The translations under genes were made by a program, and so were the position numbers. This document shows positions 45,501 to 53,891 of a DNA stretch of 64,000 nucleotides, in pieces (position 1 is the first letter of the stretch; every line of letters begins with the position of its first letter). Below the pieces are notes generated by a model that saw only the letters and a list, made by a program, of their open reading frames with translations, was not told the DNA's origin and did not search any database. Source of the stretch: an uncultured Paracoccaceae bacterium (GTDB taxonomy: Bacteria > Pseudomonadota > Alphaproteobacteria > Rhodobacterales > Rhodobacteraceae); contig CANMVA010000001.1 of NCBI GenBank assembly GCA_947501355.1, forward strand, positions 1,945,492-2,009,491, given 5' to 3'.

Positions 45501-45602
45501 CCTCAAGCGCGTTGATTTTACACCACAATTGCGATGTCTTCGCGCTGTGGCCTCGACAGCGCGCGCGCCCCGGCGCTACAAAGCCGCAAAGAGGAGCGCG
45601 TC

Positions 45603-46058
45603 ATGACGTCATTGCTGATCCTGAACGGACCGAACCTGAACCTGCTGGGCACCCGCCAGCCGGAGGTCTATGGCGCGACGACCCTGGCCGAGATTGAGGC
45701 CGACTGCGCGGCCCATGCAAAGACCCGCGGGATCAGCATCACCTTCGAGCAGAGCAACCATGAAGGCGCGCTGGTCGATCTGATCCATGATGCCAGAGGC
45801 ACCCATCAGGGAATCATCTTGAACGCGGGCGCTTACACCCACACATCGGTCGCGTTGCTGGATGCGATACAATCCGTCGAAATCCCGGTAATTGAGGTTC
45901 ATTTGAGCAACATCCACGCGCGCGAGGCGTTTCGCAAAAAGTCATTTATCGCTCCGGTTGCGGTGGGCCAAATTTGTGGTCTTGGCGCAATTGGATACAC
46001 CCTCGCGATCGATGCTATTTTTGACCATCTGGGCAAAAAAAGTGCCAGTGGGGCGTGA
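45603..46058 (+). CDS. aroQ: Type II 3-dehydroquinate dehydratase
   Basis: The 151-residue enzyme dehydrates 3-dehydroquinate in the shikimate pathway. Active-site blocks are NGPNLNLLGTRQPEVYG (Asn, Arg, Tyr), FEQSNHEG, NAGAYTHTS and EVHLSNIHARE (His). The start is supported by GAGGAG; an in-frame ATG 69 bases earlier is not. In many relatives accBC follow aroQ; here a candidate RNA and convergent tsf follow. Confidence 0.95.
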   Translation: MTSLLILNGPNLNLLGTRQPEVYGATTLAEIEADCAAHAKTRGISITFEQSNHEGALVDLIHDARGTHQGIILNAGAYTHTSVALLDAIQSVEIPVIEVHLSNIHAREAFRKKSFIAPVAVGQICGLGAIGYTLAIDAIFDHLGKKSASGA

Positions 46059-46131
46059 AATCTCCGTGAATTTTGGAACCGCGACAGGACTGCGCCTTCC
46101 CCTAGGGCAAGTCATTGGGCAAAGTGTCCGT

Positions 46132-46341
46132 GTTCCGTGAGTGGTGGCCTAAGGCCAGGGAACTTTGGGGTGTGAACCCTCGTGATAGCGAGGCCCTCCA
46201 CCCCGGTCCCGGTTCTGCCGGGCAGCTGGCGCAAGACGTTATTGGTCGCGTTGTACAGTCAGCAGAATTGAAGCGCCTCGCCCATCCCAACATGTCGGGG
46301 CGTGGATTTAGCGGCACCGGTCTCCCCAGGTCGGTGCCGCT
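46132..46341 (+). ncRNA. Candidate structured non-coding RNA, about 210 nt
   Basis: The space between aroQ and the convergent tsf folds into a row of helices: GTTCC/GGAAC around GGCC-TAA-GGCC; GGGGTG/CACCCC around CCTCG-CGAGG; CCCGG-TTCTG-CCGGG; a long GGCGC/GCGCC arm (46228-46277); and a final terminator-like stem. No coding frame is credible, and no plus-strand gene follows for 2 kb, so it is not a leader. I considered 6S RNA, tmRNA, RNase P, SRP RNA and cobalamin riboswitch and could not match the key conserved blocks. No confident promoter is seen. Confidence 0.45.
46310..46341 (+). terminator. Terminator-like hairpin of the candidate RNA
   Basis: AGCGGCACCG pairs perfectly with CGGTGCCGCT around a 12-base loop, followed by TCTTCTCC. 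The pyrimidine tail is weak but on the expected strand. Confidence 0.55.
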
Positions 46342-46381
46342 TCTTCTCCGGAAGGGGTAATGAGTTAAAACGAGACCAGTA

Positions 46382-46417
46382 AAAAAGGCGCTGCCCCAAC
46401 CGGGGCAGCGCCTTTTT
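46382..46417. terminator. Bidirectional rho-independent terminator after tsf
   Basis: A 16-bp perfect stem around loop AACC is flanked by five or six A on the left and five T on the right. It serves tsf on the minus strand and would also stop plus-strand transcription from aroQ. Confidence 0.92.
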
Positions 46418-46437
46418 ACATGTGTGTCTTGAAAGGC

Positions 46438-47313
46438 TTAGCCTTGGGCTGCCTTGGCAACCTCGGCGGCGAAGTCCTCTTCTTTCTTCTCGATGCCCTC
46501 GCCAACTTCGAGACGCTTGAAGCCCACGACCTCAACACCGGCTTCCTTGGCTGCCGCTTCGACAGTCAGGTCCGGGTTCACAACGAAAGACTGACCCAGA
46601 AGCGTGACTTCCGACAGGAACTTCTTCATCCGGCCTTCGATCATTTTCTCGATCACCTGCTCAGGCTTGCCGCTTTCGCGCGCCTGCTCAGTCAGGACCT
46701 GCTTTTCGCGCTCGACCACGGTCGGGTCCAGATCGTCAGCGCCCAGCGAGGCCGGGTTCACAGCGGCGATGTGCATTGCGATCTGCTTGCCGATGCCGTT
46801 GTCCGCACCTTTCAAGGCGACCAGAACGCCGATCTTGCCCATGCCATCGGTCACAGCGTTGTGCACGTAAGAGACGACCGTATCGCCCTCCAGCGCGGCC
46901 ATGCGACGGACGCTCATGTTCTCGCCGATCGTGGCCACTTTGTTGGTGACAACCTCTTCGACTGTCTTGCCGCCCATATCGGCCGCTTTCAGTGCGTCGA
47001 CATCGGACACGCCCATCGCCACGTCCGCAATGCCTGCGACCATTTCCTGGAATTCCGAATTCTTGCCGACGAAATCGGTCTCGGAGTTCACCTCAACCGC
47101 AACTCCTTTGCCACCGTCCACTTTGACAGCCACAAGGCCCTCAGCCGCGGTGCGGCCCGATTTCTTGGCCGCTTTCGCCAGACCTTTGGTGCGCAGCCAG
47201 TCAACAGCGGCGTCCATGTCGCCATCGGTTTCGGTCAGCGCTTTCTTCGCGTCCATCATGCCCGCGCCGGTGGTGTCGCGCAGCTCTTTGACCAATGCAG
47301 CAGTGATTGCCAT
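46438..47313 (-). CDS. tsf: Translation elongation factor Ts
   Basis: The 291-residue protein is the nucleotide-exchange factor for EF-Tu. It starts [21 protein letters not shown], matching the family start; an ATG three codons earlier sits too close to the AGAGG site. [10 protein letters not shown] and the TDFV-type exchange motif are clear, and two EF-Ts dimerisation domains follow. It is in the usual rpsB-tsf order. Confidence 0.97.
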   Translation of the reverse strand: MAITAALVKELRDTTGAGMMDAKKALTETDGDMDAAVDWLRTKGLAKAAKKSGRTAAEGLVAVKVDGGKGVAVEVNSETDFVGKNSEFQEMVAGIADVAMGVSDVDALKAADMGGKTVEEVVTNKVATIGENMSVRRMAALEGDTVVSYVHNAVTDGMGKIGVLVALKGADNGIGKQIAMHIAAVNPASLGADDLDPTVVEREKQVLTEQARESGKPEQVIEKMIEGRMKKFLSEVTLLGQSFVVNPDLTVEAAAKEAGVEVVGFKRLEVGEGIEKKEEDFAAEVAKAAQG

Positions 47314-47344
47314 GGTTTTCATCCTCTAAATCAGGGTGTCCCGG

Positions 47345-47400
47345 GCGGCATGCAGGCCGCCCGTATCAACAAACGTGCGGCATAGAGGCCGCCCGTATCA
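47345..47400 (-). repeat. Two tandem hairpin repeats in the rpsB-tsf spacer
   Basis: A 24-base unit occurs at 47345-47368 and again at 47377-47400, differing at two loop positions. Each unit carries its own stem (GGGCGGC with GCCGCCC in one; GCGGC with GCCGC in the other). They fill the spacer just after the rpsB stop and may tune or protect the two messages. Confidence 0.7.
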
Positions 47401-47417
47401 GAATTGCGACGCAGCGC

Positions 47418-48212
47418 TTAGCTTTCGGCAGGCGCTTCGGCAGCAGCCTCAGCCGGGGCTTCAGCGACAGCTTCCTCGACCGGTGCTTCTTCGAACTCAC
47501 CGATGTCGATACCAGCAGCCCCCATCTGGGCGCTCATGCCGTCCAGCGCCGAGCGCGAAACCAGATCGCAGTAAAGCGCAATCGCGCGGGCCGCGTCGTC
47601 GTTGCCGGGGATGATATAGTCGATCCCGTCGGGCGAGCAGTTGGTGTCAACGACAGCCACAACCGGAATGCCCAGCTTCTTGGCTTCTGCGATGGCCAGG
47701 TCTTCTTTCTTGACGTCGATGACGAAAAGCAGATCCGGCACACCGCCCATTTCGCGGATACCGCCCAGCGAGGCTTGCAGCTTGGCCTGATCCCGCTCCA
47801 TGCCCAGACGCTCTTTCTTGGTCAGGCCTTCGGCACCACCTTCCAGCGCCTCGTCAATCTGCTTGAGGCGATTGATCGACTGGCTGACGGTTTTCCAGTT
47901 GGTGAGCGTGCCGCCCAGCCAACGATGGTTCATGTAATATTGCGCGCATTTCTCTGCGGCTTCGGCGATCGGGCGCTGGGCCTGACGCTTGGTGCCGACA
48001 AACAGAATGCGGCCACCCTTGGCAGCGGTCTCGCGCACGACATTCAACGCAGCGTCCAGCATCGGGACGGTTTGCGTGAGATCCATGATGTGGATGCCGT
48101 TGCGGTCGCCATAGATGAACTCGCCCATACGGGGGTTCCAGCGTTGCGTTTGGTGGCCAAAGTGAACGCCCGCTTCAAGCAGCTGGCGCATGGTGAACTC
48201 AGGAAGAGCCAT
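47418..48212 (-). CDS. rpsB: 30S ribosomal protein S2
   Basis: The 264-residue protein starts [20 protein letters not shown], the universal S2 opening. [24 protein letters not shown] and [19 protein letters not shown] are conserved. The C-terminal tail of about 30 residues is rich in Ala/Glu/Pro, an extension common in alphaproteobacteria. The long, foldable leader suggests autogenous control. Confidence 0.97.
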   Translation of the reverse strand: MALPEFTMRQLLEAGVHFGHQTQRWNPRMGEFIYGDRNGIHIMDLTQTVPMLDAALNVVRETAAKGGRILFVGTKRQAQRPIAEAAEKCAQYYMNHRWLGGTLTNWKTVSQSINRLKQIDEALEGGAEGLTKKERLGMERDQAKLQASLGGIREMGGVPDLLFVIDVKKEDLAIAEAKKLGIPVVAVVDTNCSPDGIDYIIPGNDDAARAIALYCDLVSRSALDGMSAQMGAAGIDIGEFEEAPVEEAVAEAPAEAAAEAPAES

Positions 48213-48312
48213 GTCCGTTTTCCTTTCCGGTTTCAATCCTCGACGGGGCTTTCGGGCGTGAACCCAACCGGTGGACCTTTGAGGATGTCTCCCCCATCGG
48301 CCCGACCCCGTC
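48213..48312 (-). promoter_or_regulatory. rpsB leader with a possible H-type pseudoknot
   Basis: Read on the minus strand, GACGGGG (48312-48306) can pair with CCCCGTC (48248-48242), and ATCCTC (48286-48281) can pair with GAGGAT (48241-48236). The order of the four segments is that of an H-type pseudoknot, with the last two segments touching. It ends about 24 bases before the start codon, close to the ribosome site. The pairings are seen; regulation by S2 is inference. Confidence 0.5.
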
Positions 48313-48326
48313 TGCGAAGTGAGCGC

Positions 48327-48355
48327 GGATTACGTCAGCTTTTGCCTAATTGCAA
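48327..48355 (-). promoter_or_regulatory. Probable rpsB-tsf promoter
   Basis: TTGCAA, a 17-base spacer and TAATCC are found on the minus strand. A start near 48320 would give a leader of about 108 bases that begins right at the first pseudoknot segment. Confidence 0.5.
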
Positions 48356-48416
48356 GGACAATGTCGGGCGATGTCATGGATTAACCCGCTCTGACGCGAG
48401 GATGCGAACGCAAGTC

Positions 48417-48441
48417 CTTGCAAGGCTGCAAAAAGCCTTGC
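48417..48441 (+). promoter_or_regulatory. Inverted repeats before psuK
   Basis: CCTTGCAAGG is a 10-base palindrome that overlaps an 8-bp hairpin (GCAAGGCT with AGCCTTGC). The set ends 11 bases before the kinase start, where no good Shine-Dalgarno sequence is seen. It may be an operator or a structure that controls translation. Confidence 0.4.
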
Positions 48442-48452
48442 ATCAAGCGAAT

Positions 48453-49346
48453 ATGACGGACGGTTTTGATATTATTTGCATTGGGGCGGTGCTGTGGGAC
48501 GTGATCGGGCGATCTGAACGACAGATGCGGGTCGGCTCGGATGTGCCTGGCCGGATCACGATGATCCCCGGCGGTGTGGCGATGAATGTGGCCATGACCC
48601 TGCGCGAGATGGGGCTGACCCCTGCCCTGCTGACAGCGATCGGGGATGATCCCCAAGGCGCGCAACTGGTCGCCAAAGCGGCCGAGATGGGGATGGTGAC
48701 AGAGTATATCCACGTCTCCAAAGATCAGCCGACGGACCGCTATATGGCCGTTGAAGGCCCCGATGGCCTCGTGGCCGCCGTGGCCGATGCCCATTCGCTG
48801 GAGGCCGCCGGGAACACGATCCTGATCCCGATCACCCAAGGTCCGTTGGCCAGTGACACCGCCCCCTACAAAGGGGTCATCGCGCTGGATGGCAACCTGA
48901 CCGAAGAGGTGTTGGCCGAGATCGCCACCTCCCCTGCCTTTGCCAAGGCCGATCTACGCGTCGCCCCGGCCTCGCCCGGCAAGGCGGAACGGCTTGCGCC
49001 GCTTCTGGCCTGCGCCAATGCCACGCTTTACGTGAACTGCGAAGAAGCCGGTGTGCTGTGCGGTGTGCCATTTGAAAGCGCGCCCGAGGCCGCGCTGGCC
49101 CTGTCCAAACGCGGGGCCGCGCGGGTGCTGGTCACCGATGGCGGCGCGGTCGCGTGCGAATTGCACCAAGGCGATCTGATGACGCAGATTCCGCCAGAGG
49201 TTTCGGTCAAGCGCATCACTGGCGCGGGCGATACATTCATGGCCGCGCATCTGGCCGCCGAATATCAAGGCGCGGATCGCGCTTTGGCGCTGACTGCCGC
49301 GATCGGGGCCGCGGCGGCTTATGTTTCCGGAAAGGCGGTAGCATGA
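48453..49346 (+). CDS. psuK: PfkB-family sugar kinase, probable pseudouridine kinase
   Basis: The 297-residue kinase has the ribokinase fold: DIICIGAVLWDVIGR, PGGVAMNVAMTLREMG in the sugar site and ITGAGDTFMAAHLAAE with the catalytic Asp. Because its stop overlaps the psuG start (ATGA), it most likely phosphorylates pseudouridine to pseudouridine 5-phosphate for PsuG. The ribosome site is weak (AAGCGA), and palindromes lie just upstream. Confidence 0.85.
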   Translation: MTDGFDIICIGAVLWDVIGRSERQMRVGSDVPGRITMIPGGVAMNVAMTLREMGLTPALLTAIGDDPQGAQLVAKAAEMGMVTEYIHVSKDQPTDRYMAVEGPDGLVAAVADAHSLEAAGNTILIPITQGPLASDTAPYKGVIALDGNLTEEVLAEIATSPAFAKADLRVAPASPGKAERLAPLLACANATLYVNCEEAGVLCGVPFESAPEAALALSKRGAARVLVTDGGAVACELHQGDLMTQIPPEVSVKRITGAGDTFMAAHLAAEYQGADRALALTAAIGAAAAYVSGKAVA

Positions 49347-50272
49347 GCTTTCCGCTGGTTATGACGCCTGACGTTGCGGCGGCTTTGGCCGAAGGCCGCG
49401 CGGTCGTGGCGCTGGAATCGACGATCATCACCCACGGGATGCCCTATCCGCAAAACGTGGAAACCGCCCGCGCGGTCGAGGCTGAGGTCCGCGCAGCGGG
49501 GGCTGTCCCTGCGACCATCGCGGTGATCGACGGCGATCTGCATATCGGGCTGAGCGCGGATTTGCTGGAGACGCTTGGCCAAGCGACAGGCGTCGCCAAA
49601 CTCTCCCGCGCGGATATCGCGGCCTGCATCGCCACGGGCGGCACCGGTGCCACGACCGTCGCGGCGACGATGATCGCGGCGCATTTGGCCGGGATCGCCG
49701 TCTTTGCAACAGGCGGCATCGGCGGCGTGCATCGCGGGGCGGAACTATCCTTCGACATCTCCGCCGATCTGCAGGAACTGGCGCAAACGCCCGTCACGGT
49801 CGTCGCCGCAGGCGCGAAAGCCATCCTTGATCTGCCAAAGACATTCGAGGTGCTTGAAACCCTCGGCGTGCCGGTCATTGCATACGGCCAAGACAGCCTG
49901 CCCGCATTCTGGTCGGCGAGATCCCCCCTGCCCGCACCGCTGCGCATGGACAGCGCGGATCACATCGCCAAAGCGCATTTGACCCGCGCCGCCATGGGCC
50001 TGCCCGGCGGACAGCTTGTCACGAACCCGATCCCGCAGGACGCGCAAATCCCTCATGAGAGCCTCGCTCCGCTGATCGACCAAGCCCTGGCCGAGGCCGA
50101 CGCGCAAGGGATCACCGCCAAAGAGGTCACCCCGTTCCTTCTGGGGCGCTTGTTTGAGCTGACAAAGGGTGCATCGCTAACTGCCAATATCGCGCTGGTT
50201 CTGAACAACGCGCGGCTGGCCGGACAGATCGCAGGCGCCTTGGCTGCCCAATCCACGGGCGATCGCGGCTAA
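49343..50272 (+). CDS. psuG: Pseudouridine-5-phosphate glycosidase
   Basis: The 309-residue enzyme splits pseudouridine 5-phosphate into uracil and ribose 5-phosphate. Family blocks are ALESTIITHGMPYPQN, TGGTGATTVAATM, FATGGIGGVHRGAE, SADLQELAQTPVTVVAAGAK (the Lys that forms the imine) and ANIALVLNNARLA. With PsuK it makes a two-gene salvage unit for modified nucleosides. Confidence 0.95.
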   Translation: MSFPLVMTPDVAAALAEGRAVVALESTIITHGMPYPQNVETARAVEAEVRAAGAVPATIAVIDGDLHIGLSADLLETLGQATGVAKLSRADIAACIATGGTGATTVAATMIAAHLAGIAVFATGGIGGVHRGAELSFDISADLQELAQTPVTVVAAGAKAILDLPKTFEVLETLGVPVIAYGQDSLPAFWSARSPLPAPLRMDSADHIAKAHLTRAAMGLPGGQLVTNPIPQDAQIPHESLAPLIDQALAEADAQGITAKEVTPFLLGRLFELTKGASLTANIALVLNNARLAGQIAGALAAQSTGDRG

Positions 50273-50378
50273 TTCGCCTCAAAGGCGGGCGAAACGCCGC
50301 AAAGCCGCATTGTAGAGCGCTCAAAAACCCCCTATTTTCAAAAGGCCCGCCTGAACCGGGCTCTGCCAAGGACGCCTG

Positions 50379-51086
50379 ATGACCACCCCATTTGACGAGC
50401 AAGTGCCACCGCCCCGCAGACCGGGCCTTTTCGCACGCCTTCGGTCGAGCTTTCTGACCGGGCTGGTCGTGGTCGCGCCGATCGGGCTGACGATCTGGCT
50501 GATCTGGACCGTTGTGGGTTGGATCGACGGCTTCGTGTTGCCGCTGGTGCCCGCGCAATGGCAGCCGGAGCAATATATCGGCATCAATCTGCGCGGTGTC
50601 GGCGTGATCTTCTTCCTGATCTTCACCATCATCGTCGGCTGGATGGCCAAAGGCCTGCTGGGCCGCTCCCTGATTTCCTGGGCCGAGCATCTGGTGAACC
50701 GCACGCCCGTCGTGCGCTCGATCTATAACGGTGTGAAACAGATCGCCGAGACGGTGTTCGCGCAGACAGAAACCAGCTTTGATACCGCGTGTCTGATTGA
50801 ATATCCGCGCAAAGGCATCTGGGCGATTGGCTTTATCTCGACCACCGCCAAAGGCGAAGTGGCCGCCAAAGCCGATGTCGGGCCCATGACGTCGATCTTT
50901 GTGCCGACCACGCCAAACCCCACCTCCGGCTTTTTGCTGTTCTTTCCGACCTCAGACATCATCGAGCTTGATATGAGCGTCGAGGATGCGGCCAAACTCG
51001 TGATTTCGGCCGGGCTGGTCTATCCCAACGGTGACGACAAGGTCCCTGAAATCACGCCGGACAAGGTCAAGGAACTGGCCAGCTAG
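50379..51086 (+). CDS. DUF502-family membrane protein
   Basis: The 235-residue protein has two transmembrane helices at about 25-52 and 68-92, and the family phrases FLTGLVVVAPIGLTIWLIW, TPVVRSIYNGVKQIAETVF and FVPTTPNPTSGFLLFFP. The C-terminal half is soluble, beta-rich and of unknown role. GGACGCC-type spacing gives only a weak ribosome site. Its function is not established in any family member I know. Confidence 0.85.
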   Translation: MTTPFDEQVPPPRRPGLFARLRSSFLTGLVVVAPIGLTIWLIWTVVGWIDGFVLPLVPAQWQPEQYIGINLRGVGVIFFLIFTIIVGWMAKGLLGRSLISWAEHLVNRTPVVRSIYNGVKQIAETVFAQTETSFDTACLIEYPRKGIWAIGFISTTAKGEVAAKADVGPMTSIFVPTTPNPTSGFLLFFPTSDIIELDMSVEDAAKLVISAGLVYPNGDDKVPEITPDKVKELAS

Positions 51087-51093
51087 GAGCGTT

Positions 51094-51531
51094 ATGGCCA
51101 CCAGGACCAGAGACATTCCCAAAAAGGTTACTGGCGGATGCCGATGCGGCGCGGTGCGGTTTGTCGCCCAAGGCGCGCCTGACCGGGTTGGCCTTTGTCA
51201 TTGTCTCGATTGCCGCAAACATCACGGCGCGCCGTTTTATGCCGCTGCGATCTATCCCGCAGGTGCGGTCAGCCTGACCGGTGCCACGATTGAGGATGCA
51301 GGGCGGCACAGCTGCGCGCGCTGCGGTGCATCGGTCTATGCCTGGACCGAGGGCGAAGTGGAACTGCATCTGGGCGCGATGGATCATCCCAACCAGTTCA
51401 CACCAGATTACGAGTTATGGACCATCCACCGGGAAGTCTGGCTCCGCCCCGTGCCCGGCGCAGAGCAGTTTCTGCGCGGACGGGAAGCAGAAGTCAGCCC
51501 CGCTCCGCAGACCTGCGCCGCCTGCCCCTGA
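51094..51531 (+). CDS. GFA (glutathione-dependent formaldehyde-activating)-family protein
   Basis: The 145-residue protein has an ATG with TAGGAG upstream. Zinc-binding cysteines are visible in GGCRCGAV, CHCLDCRKHHG and CARCGAS. The Gfa/CENP-V fold is small and zinc-bound; most bacterial members are uncharacterised and few act on S-hydroxymethylglutathione. It lies 7 bases after the DUF502 gene. Confidence 0.88.
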   Translation: MATRTRDIPKKVTGGCRCGAVRFVAQGAPDRVGLCHCLDCRKHHGAPFYAAAIYPAGAVSLTGATIEDAGRHSCARCGASVYAWTEGEVELHLGAMDHPNQFTPDYELWTIHREVWLRPVPGAEQFLRGREAEVSPAPQTCAACP

Positions 51532-51652
51532 CCTTAGGCCGCATCGCCAAAAGTCCCGCATCCGGTGCCCGGCGCATAGCTCTGTCATGAAACTGTTGCA
51601 TAGACCCGCCAAGCGGGTGGCAAACATCAACCTCGCGCCAGGACAACCTTAG

Positions 51653-52072
51653 ATGATCGTCATTCACCACAACCCCGCCTGCGGCACGTCGCGCAATGTC
51701 CTCGCCCAGATCGAGGCGGCGGGCTACACGCCCTATGTCATCGACTATCTGCAAACCGGCTGGACCGCACCGCAGCTGATGGCGCTTTTCTCGGCCGCCG
51801 ATCTGACCCCGCGCCAGGCGCTACGAACAACAAAAAGCCCCGCAGAAGAGCTGGGCCTGCTCGACCCCGAAGTTTCGGATGCCGCTTTGATTGAAGCGAT
51901 GCTGGCGCATCCGGTGCTGGTGAACCGTCCGATTGTCTGCAGCCCGAAAGGCGTTCGCCTTTGCCGCCCCTCGGAGCGCGTGCTGGACCTGCTGGAGCAC
52001 TGGCCCCCCGGCCCGCTTTATAAAGAAGACGGCGAGATGATCCTGGATGCAGACGGCCAGCGCTTGGCCTAG
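51653..52072 (+). CDS. arsC: Arsenate reductase of the glutaredoxin-dependent (ArsC/Spx-fold) type
   Basis: The 139-residue protein has the catalytic Cys in HNPACGTSRN (Cys10), and later VNRPIVCSPKGVRLCRPSE with the arginines that bind the oxyanion. It belongs to the plasmid R773 ArsC family, unrelated to the LMW-phosphatase ArsC at 1333-1809. No other arsenic genes are adjacent, so it could be an Spx/YffB-like oxidoreductase instead. Its stop overlaps the convergent patatin gene. Confidence 0.85.
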   Translation: MIVIHHNPACGTSRNVLAQIEAAGYTPYVIDYLQTGWTAPQLMALFSAADLTPRQALRTTKSPAEELGLLDPEVSDAALIEAMLAHPVLVNRPIVCSPKGVRLCRPSERVLDLLEHWPPGPLYKEDGEMILDADGQRLA

Positions 52073-53121
52073 CCGAACATCTCTTCGAGATCGACGGTAT
52101 CGCTTTCACCAAGATCATCGAAATGACGGCTCAAAAACGCGGTGGCAGCCGCACGGCCTGCATCTTTCAGCGTCGCCAGAATATAGGCGGACGGCACCAG
52201 CTTGGTCGCCACGCTAAGTTCGTTCATCAGACCGTCATCGGCAATCATGTGCACCAACGGATCCCGCATCTGATCGCGGTCCATGCGCCCTTGTGCGATC
52301 AACCGTTTCACAAAGGAAATCGCCCGCATCTCCCGCAGGAGCGAGGAGTTGAAACTGATCTCGTTGATGCGATTCTGGATCGCTTGCGCGGTCAAAGGCA
52401 GGTCTTCGCGGTGCAGCGGGTTGATGTTCACCACGACGATGTCGCGGGGTAAATCGGCGTGATAAAGCGGGAACAAGGCCGGGTTCCCTGTATAGCCGCC
52501 GTCCCAGAACGCTTCCATCTTGCCGGTCTTGGGGTCAGTGAACTCCACCGCCTGAAAGAGCGTCGGAAGACAGGCGGACGCCAGAATGACATCTGTCGTA
52601 ATCTCGTCGCGGGTGAAGACGCGGATTTTTCCAGAGCGCACATTCGTCGCGCAAACATGAAACTGGGGCCCGCCATCGGCGCAAACAGCGTCATACTCGA
52701 ACCGCTCGACGATGCGGCGGAGCGGGTTTTGGTAAAATGGGCCATAGGTATAGGGGCTGAACAGGCGCGTCGCCCCATCGACCAGCGAAAACGGCAGCGA
52801 ATATTCCAGCGACTTGGCCACCACACCCGGCCCCGGCCCCGCGGTCGTCATCCAACTGGCCAACCGCATGTCATTGATCGCTCCGACCTGACCCCACAGC
52901 CAATCGAGGTTCTCGCGCGCCTGCGCGGCCCCGCCCTGCACGATCCCGGATTTGACCGCAGCACCATTGAGCGCCCCCGCGGAGGTACCTGACATCGCCG
53001 CAATCTCGACCCGGTCGTCTTCAAGAAGACAATCCAGCACGCCCCATGTGAACGCCCCATGGGCGCCCCCACCTTGCAGGGCAAGGTTAATGCGTTTGGG
53101 TTTCGTCTTTGCCGCGCTCAC
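52069..53121 (-). CDS. Patatin-like phospholipase
   Basis: The 350-residue protein starts at a GTG that overlaps the bdhA stop (GTGA); an ATG four codons earlier is the alternative. The patatin catalytic dyad is clear: oxyanion loop LQGGGAHGAF, nucleophile elbow GTSAGAL (Ser) and DGGYTGN (Asp). It would hydrolyse acyl esters of lipids. Coupling to 3-hydroxybutyrate dehydrogenase is consistent with a role in storage polyester or acyl-chain turnover (inference). Confidence 0.87.
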   Translation of the reverse strand: MSAAKTKPKRINLALQGGGAHGAFTWGVLDCLLEDDRVEIAAMSGTSAGALNGAAVKSGIVQGGAAQARENLDWLWGQVGAINDMRLASWMTTAGPGPGVVAKSLEYSLPFSLVDGATRLFSPYTYGPFYQNPLRRIVERFEYDAVCADGGPQFHVCATNVRSGKIRVFTRDEITTDVILASACLPTLFQAVEFTDPKTGKMEAFWDGGYTGNPALFPLYHADLPRDIVVVNINPLHREDLPLTAQAIQNRINEISFNSSLLREMRAISFVKRLIAQGRMDRDQMRDPLVHMIADDGLMNELSVATKLVPSAYILATLKDAGRAAATAFLSRHFDDLGESDTVDLEEMFG

Positions 53122-53891
53122 AGCGCGGTCCATCCACCGTCGACGCTGATCGTCGTGCCGGTGATCTGCGCTGCTGCGTCCGAGCACAGGAAAACCGCCG
53201 TGCCGCCCATCTGCTCGGTTGTCGCGAACTCTTTGGAGGGCTGGCGGGTCAGCATGACCTCTTTGATCGCGGTCTCGCGGTCCATGTTGTATTTTTCCAT
53301 CGTGTCGGGGATTTGCGCCTCGACCAGCGGGGTCATCACGTAGCCCGGACAAATGGCGTTGGCCGTGATCGGCTCCTCTGCGGTTTCCAGCGCGGTGACT
53401 TTGGTCAGCCCGACCACGCCATGCTTGGCCGCCACATAGGCTGACTTGTAAGGGGAAGCCGTCAGACCATGGGCCGAGGCGATATTGATCACCCGGCCCC
53501 AGCCCGCTTTGCGCATCATCGGCAATGCAGCCGCCGTGGTATGAAAGGCCGAGGACATATTGATCGCGATGATCGCATCCCATTTCTCGGCCGGAAACTC
53601 GTCAATGCCGGAGACATGCTGAATGCCCGCATTGTTGATCAGGATATCGCAGGCCCCCGCCTTCTCGACCAGCGCGCGGCACTGATCGCCTTTCGACATA
53701 TCGGCCTGAATGTAGCGCGTATTGGTCCCCGTCTCGTCCGCGATCTCTTTGGCGAGCGCGTGATCTTCTTCATTATCCGTGAAGCTGTTGAGCACCACAT
53801 CCGCGCCTGCCTTGGCCAATTCGCGCGCGATCCCAAGGCCGATGCCCGAGTTGGAACCAGTGATAATGGCGGTTTTGCCGGAGAGTGTCAT
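53118..53891 (-). CDS. bdhA: 3-Hydroxybutyrate dehydrogenase
   Basis: The 257-residue short-chain dehydrogenase interconverts 3-hydroxybutyrate and acetoacetate with NAD. The start has GAGGA 7 bases upstream. Motifs are TGSNSGIGLGIA (NAD site), NNAGIQHV, INIASAHG (Ser), YVAAKHG (Tyr/Lys) and the family end ISVDGGWTAL. The IQHV and ASAHGL phrases are characteristic of BdhA among SDRs. It completes poly-3-hydroxybutyrate breakdown. Confidence 0.93.
   Translation of the reverse strand: MTLSGKTAIITGSNSGIGLGIARELAKAGADVVLNSFTDNEEDHALAKEIADETGTNTRYIQADMSKGDQCRALVEKAGACDILINNAGIQHVSGIDEFPAEKWDAIIAINMSSAFHTTAAALPMMRKAGWGRVINIASAHGLTASPYKSAYVAAKHGVVGLTKVTALETAEEPITANAICPGYVMTPLVEAQIPDTMEKYNMDRETAIKEVMLTRQPSKEFATTEQMGGTAVFLCSDAAAQITGTTISVDGGWTAL

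Noticed and set aside
46130-46345. Cobalamin riboswitch, 6S RNA, tmRNA, RNase P RNA or SRP RNA in the aroQ-tsf gap
   Set aside because: Only fragments resemble the cobalamin element; the CCCCGCAACTG core, tmRNA tag and CCA end, RNase P GAGGAAAGTCC and SRP GGAAGG-type loops were not found, and no downstream plus-strand gene exists for a riboswitch.
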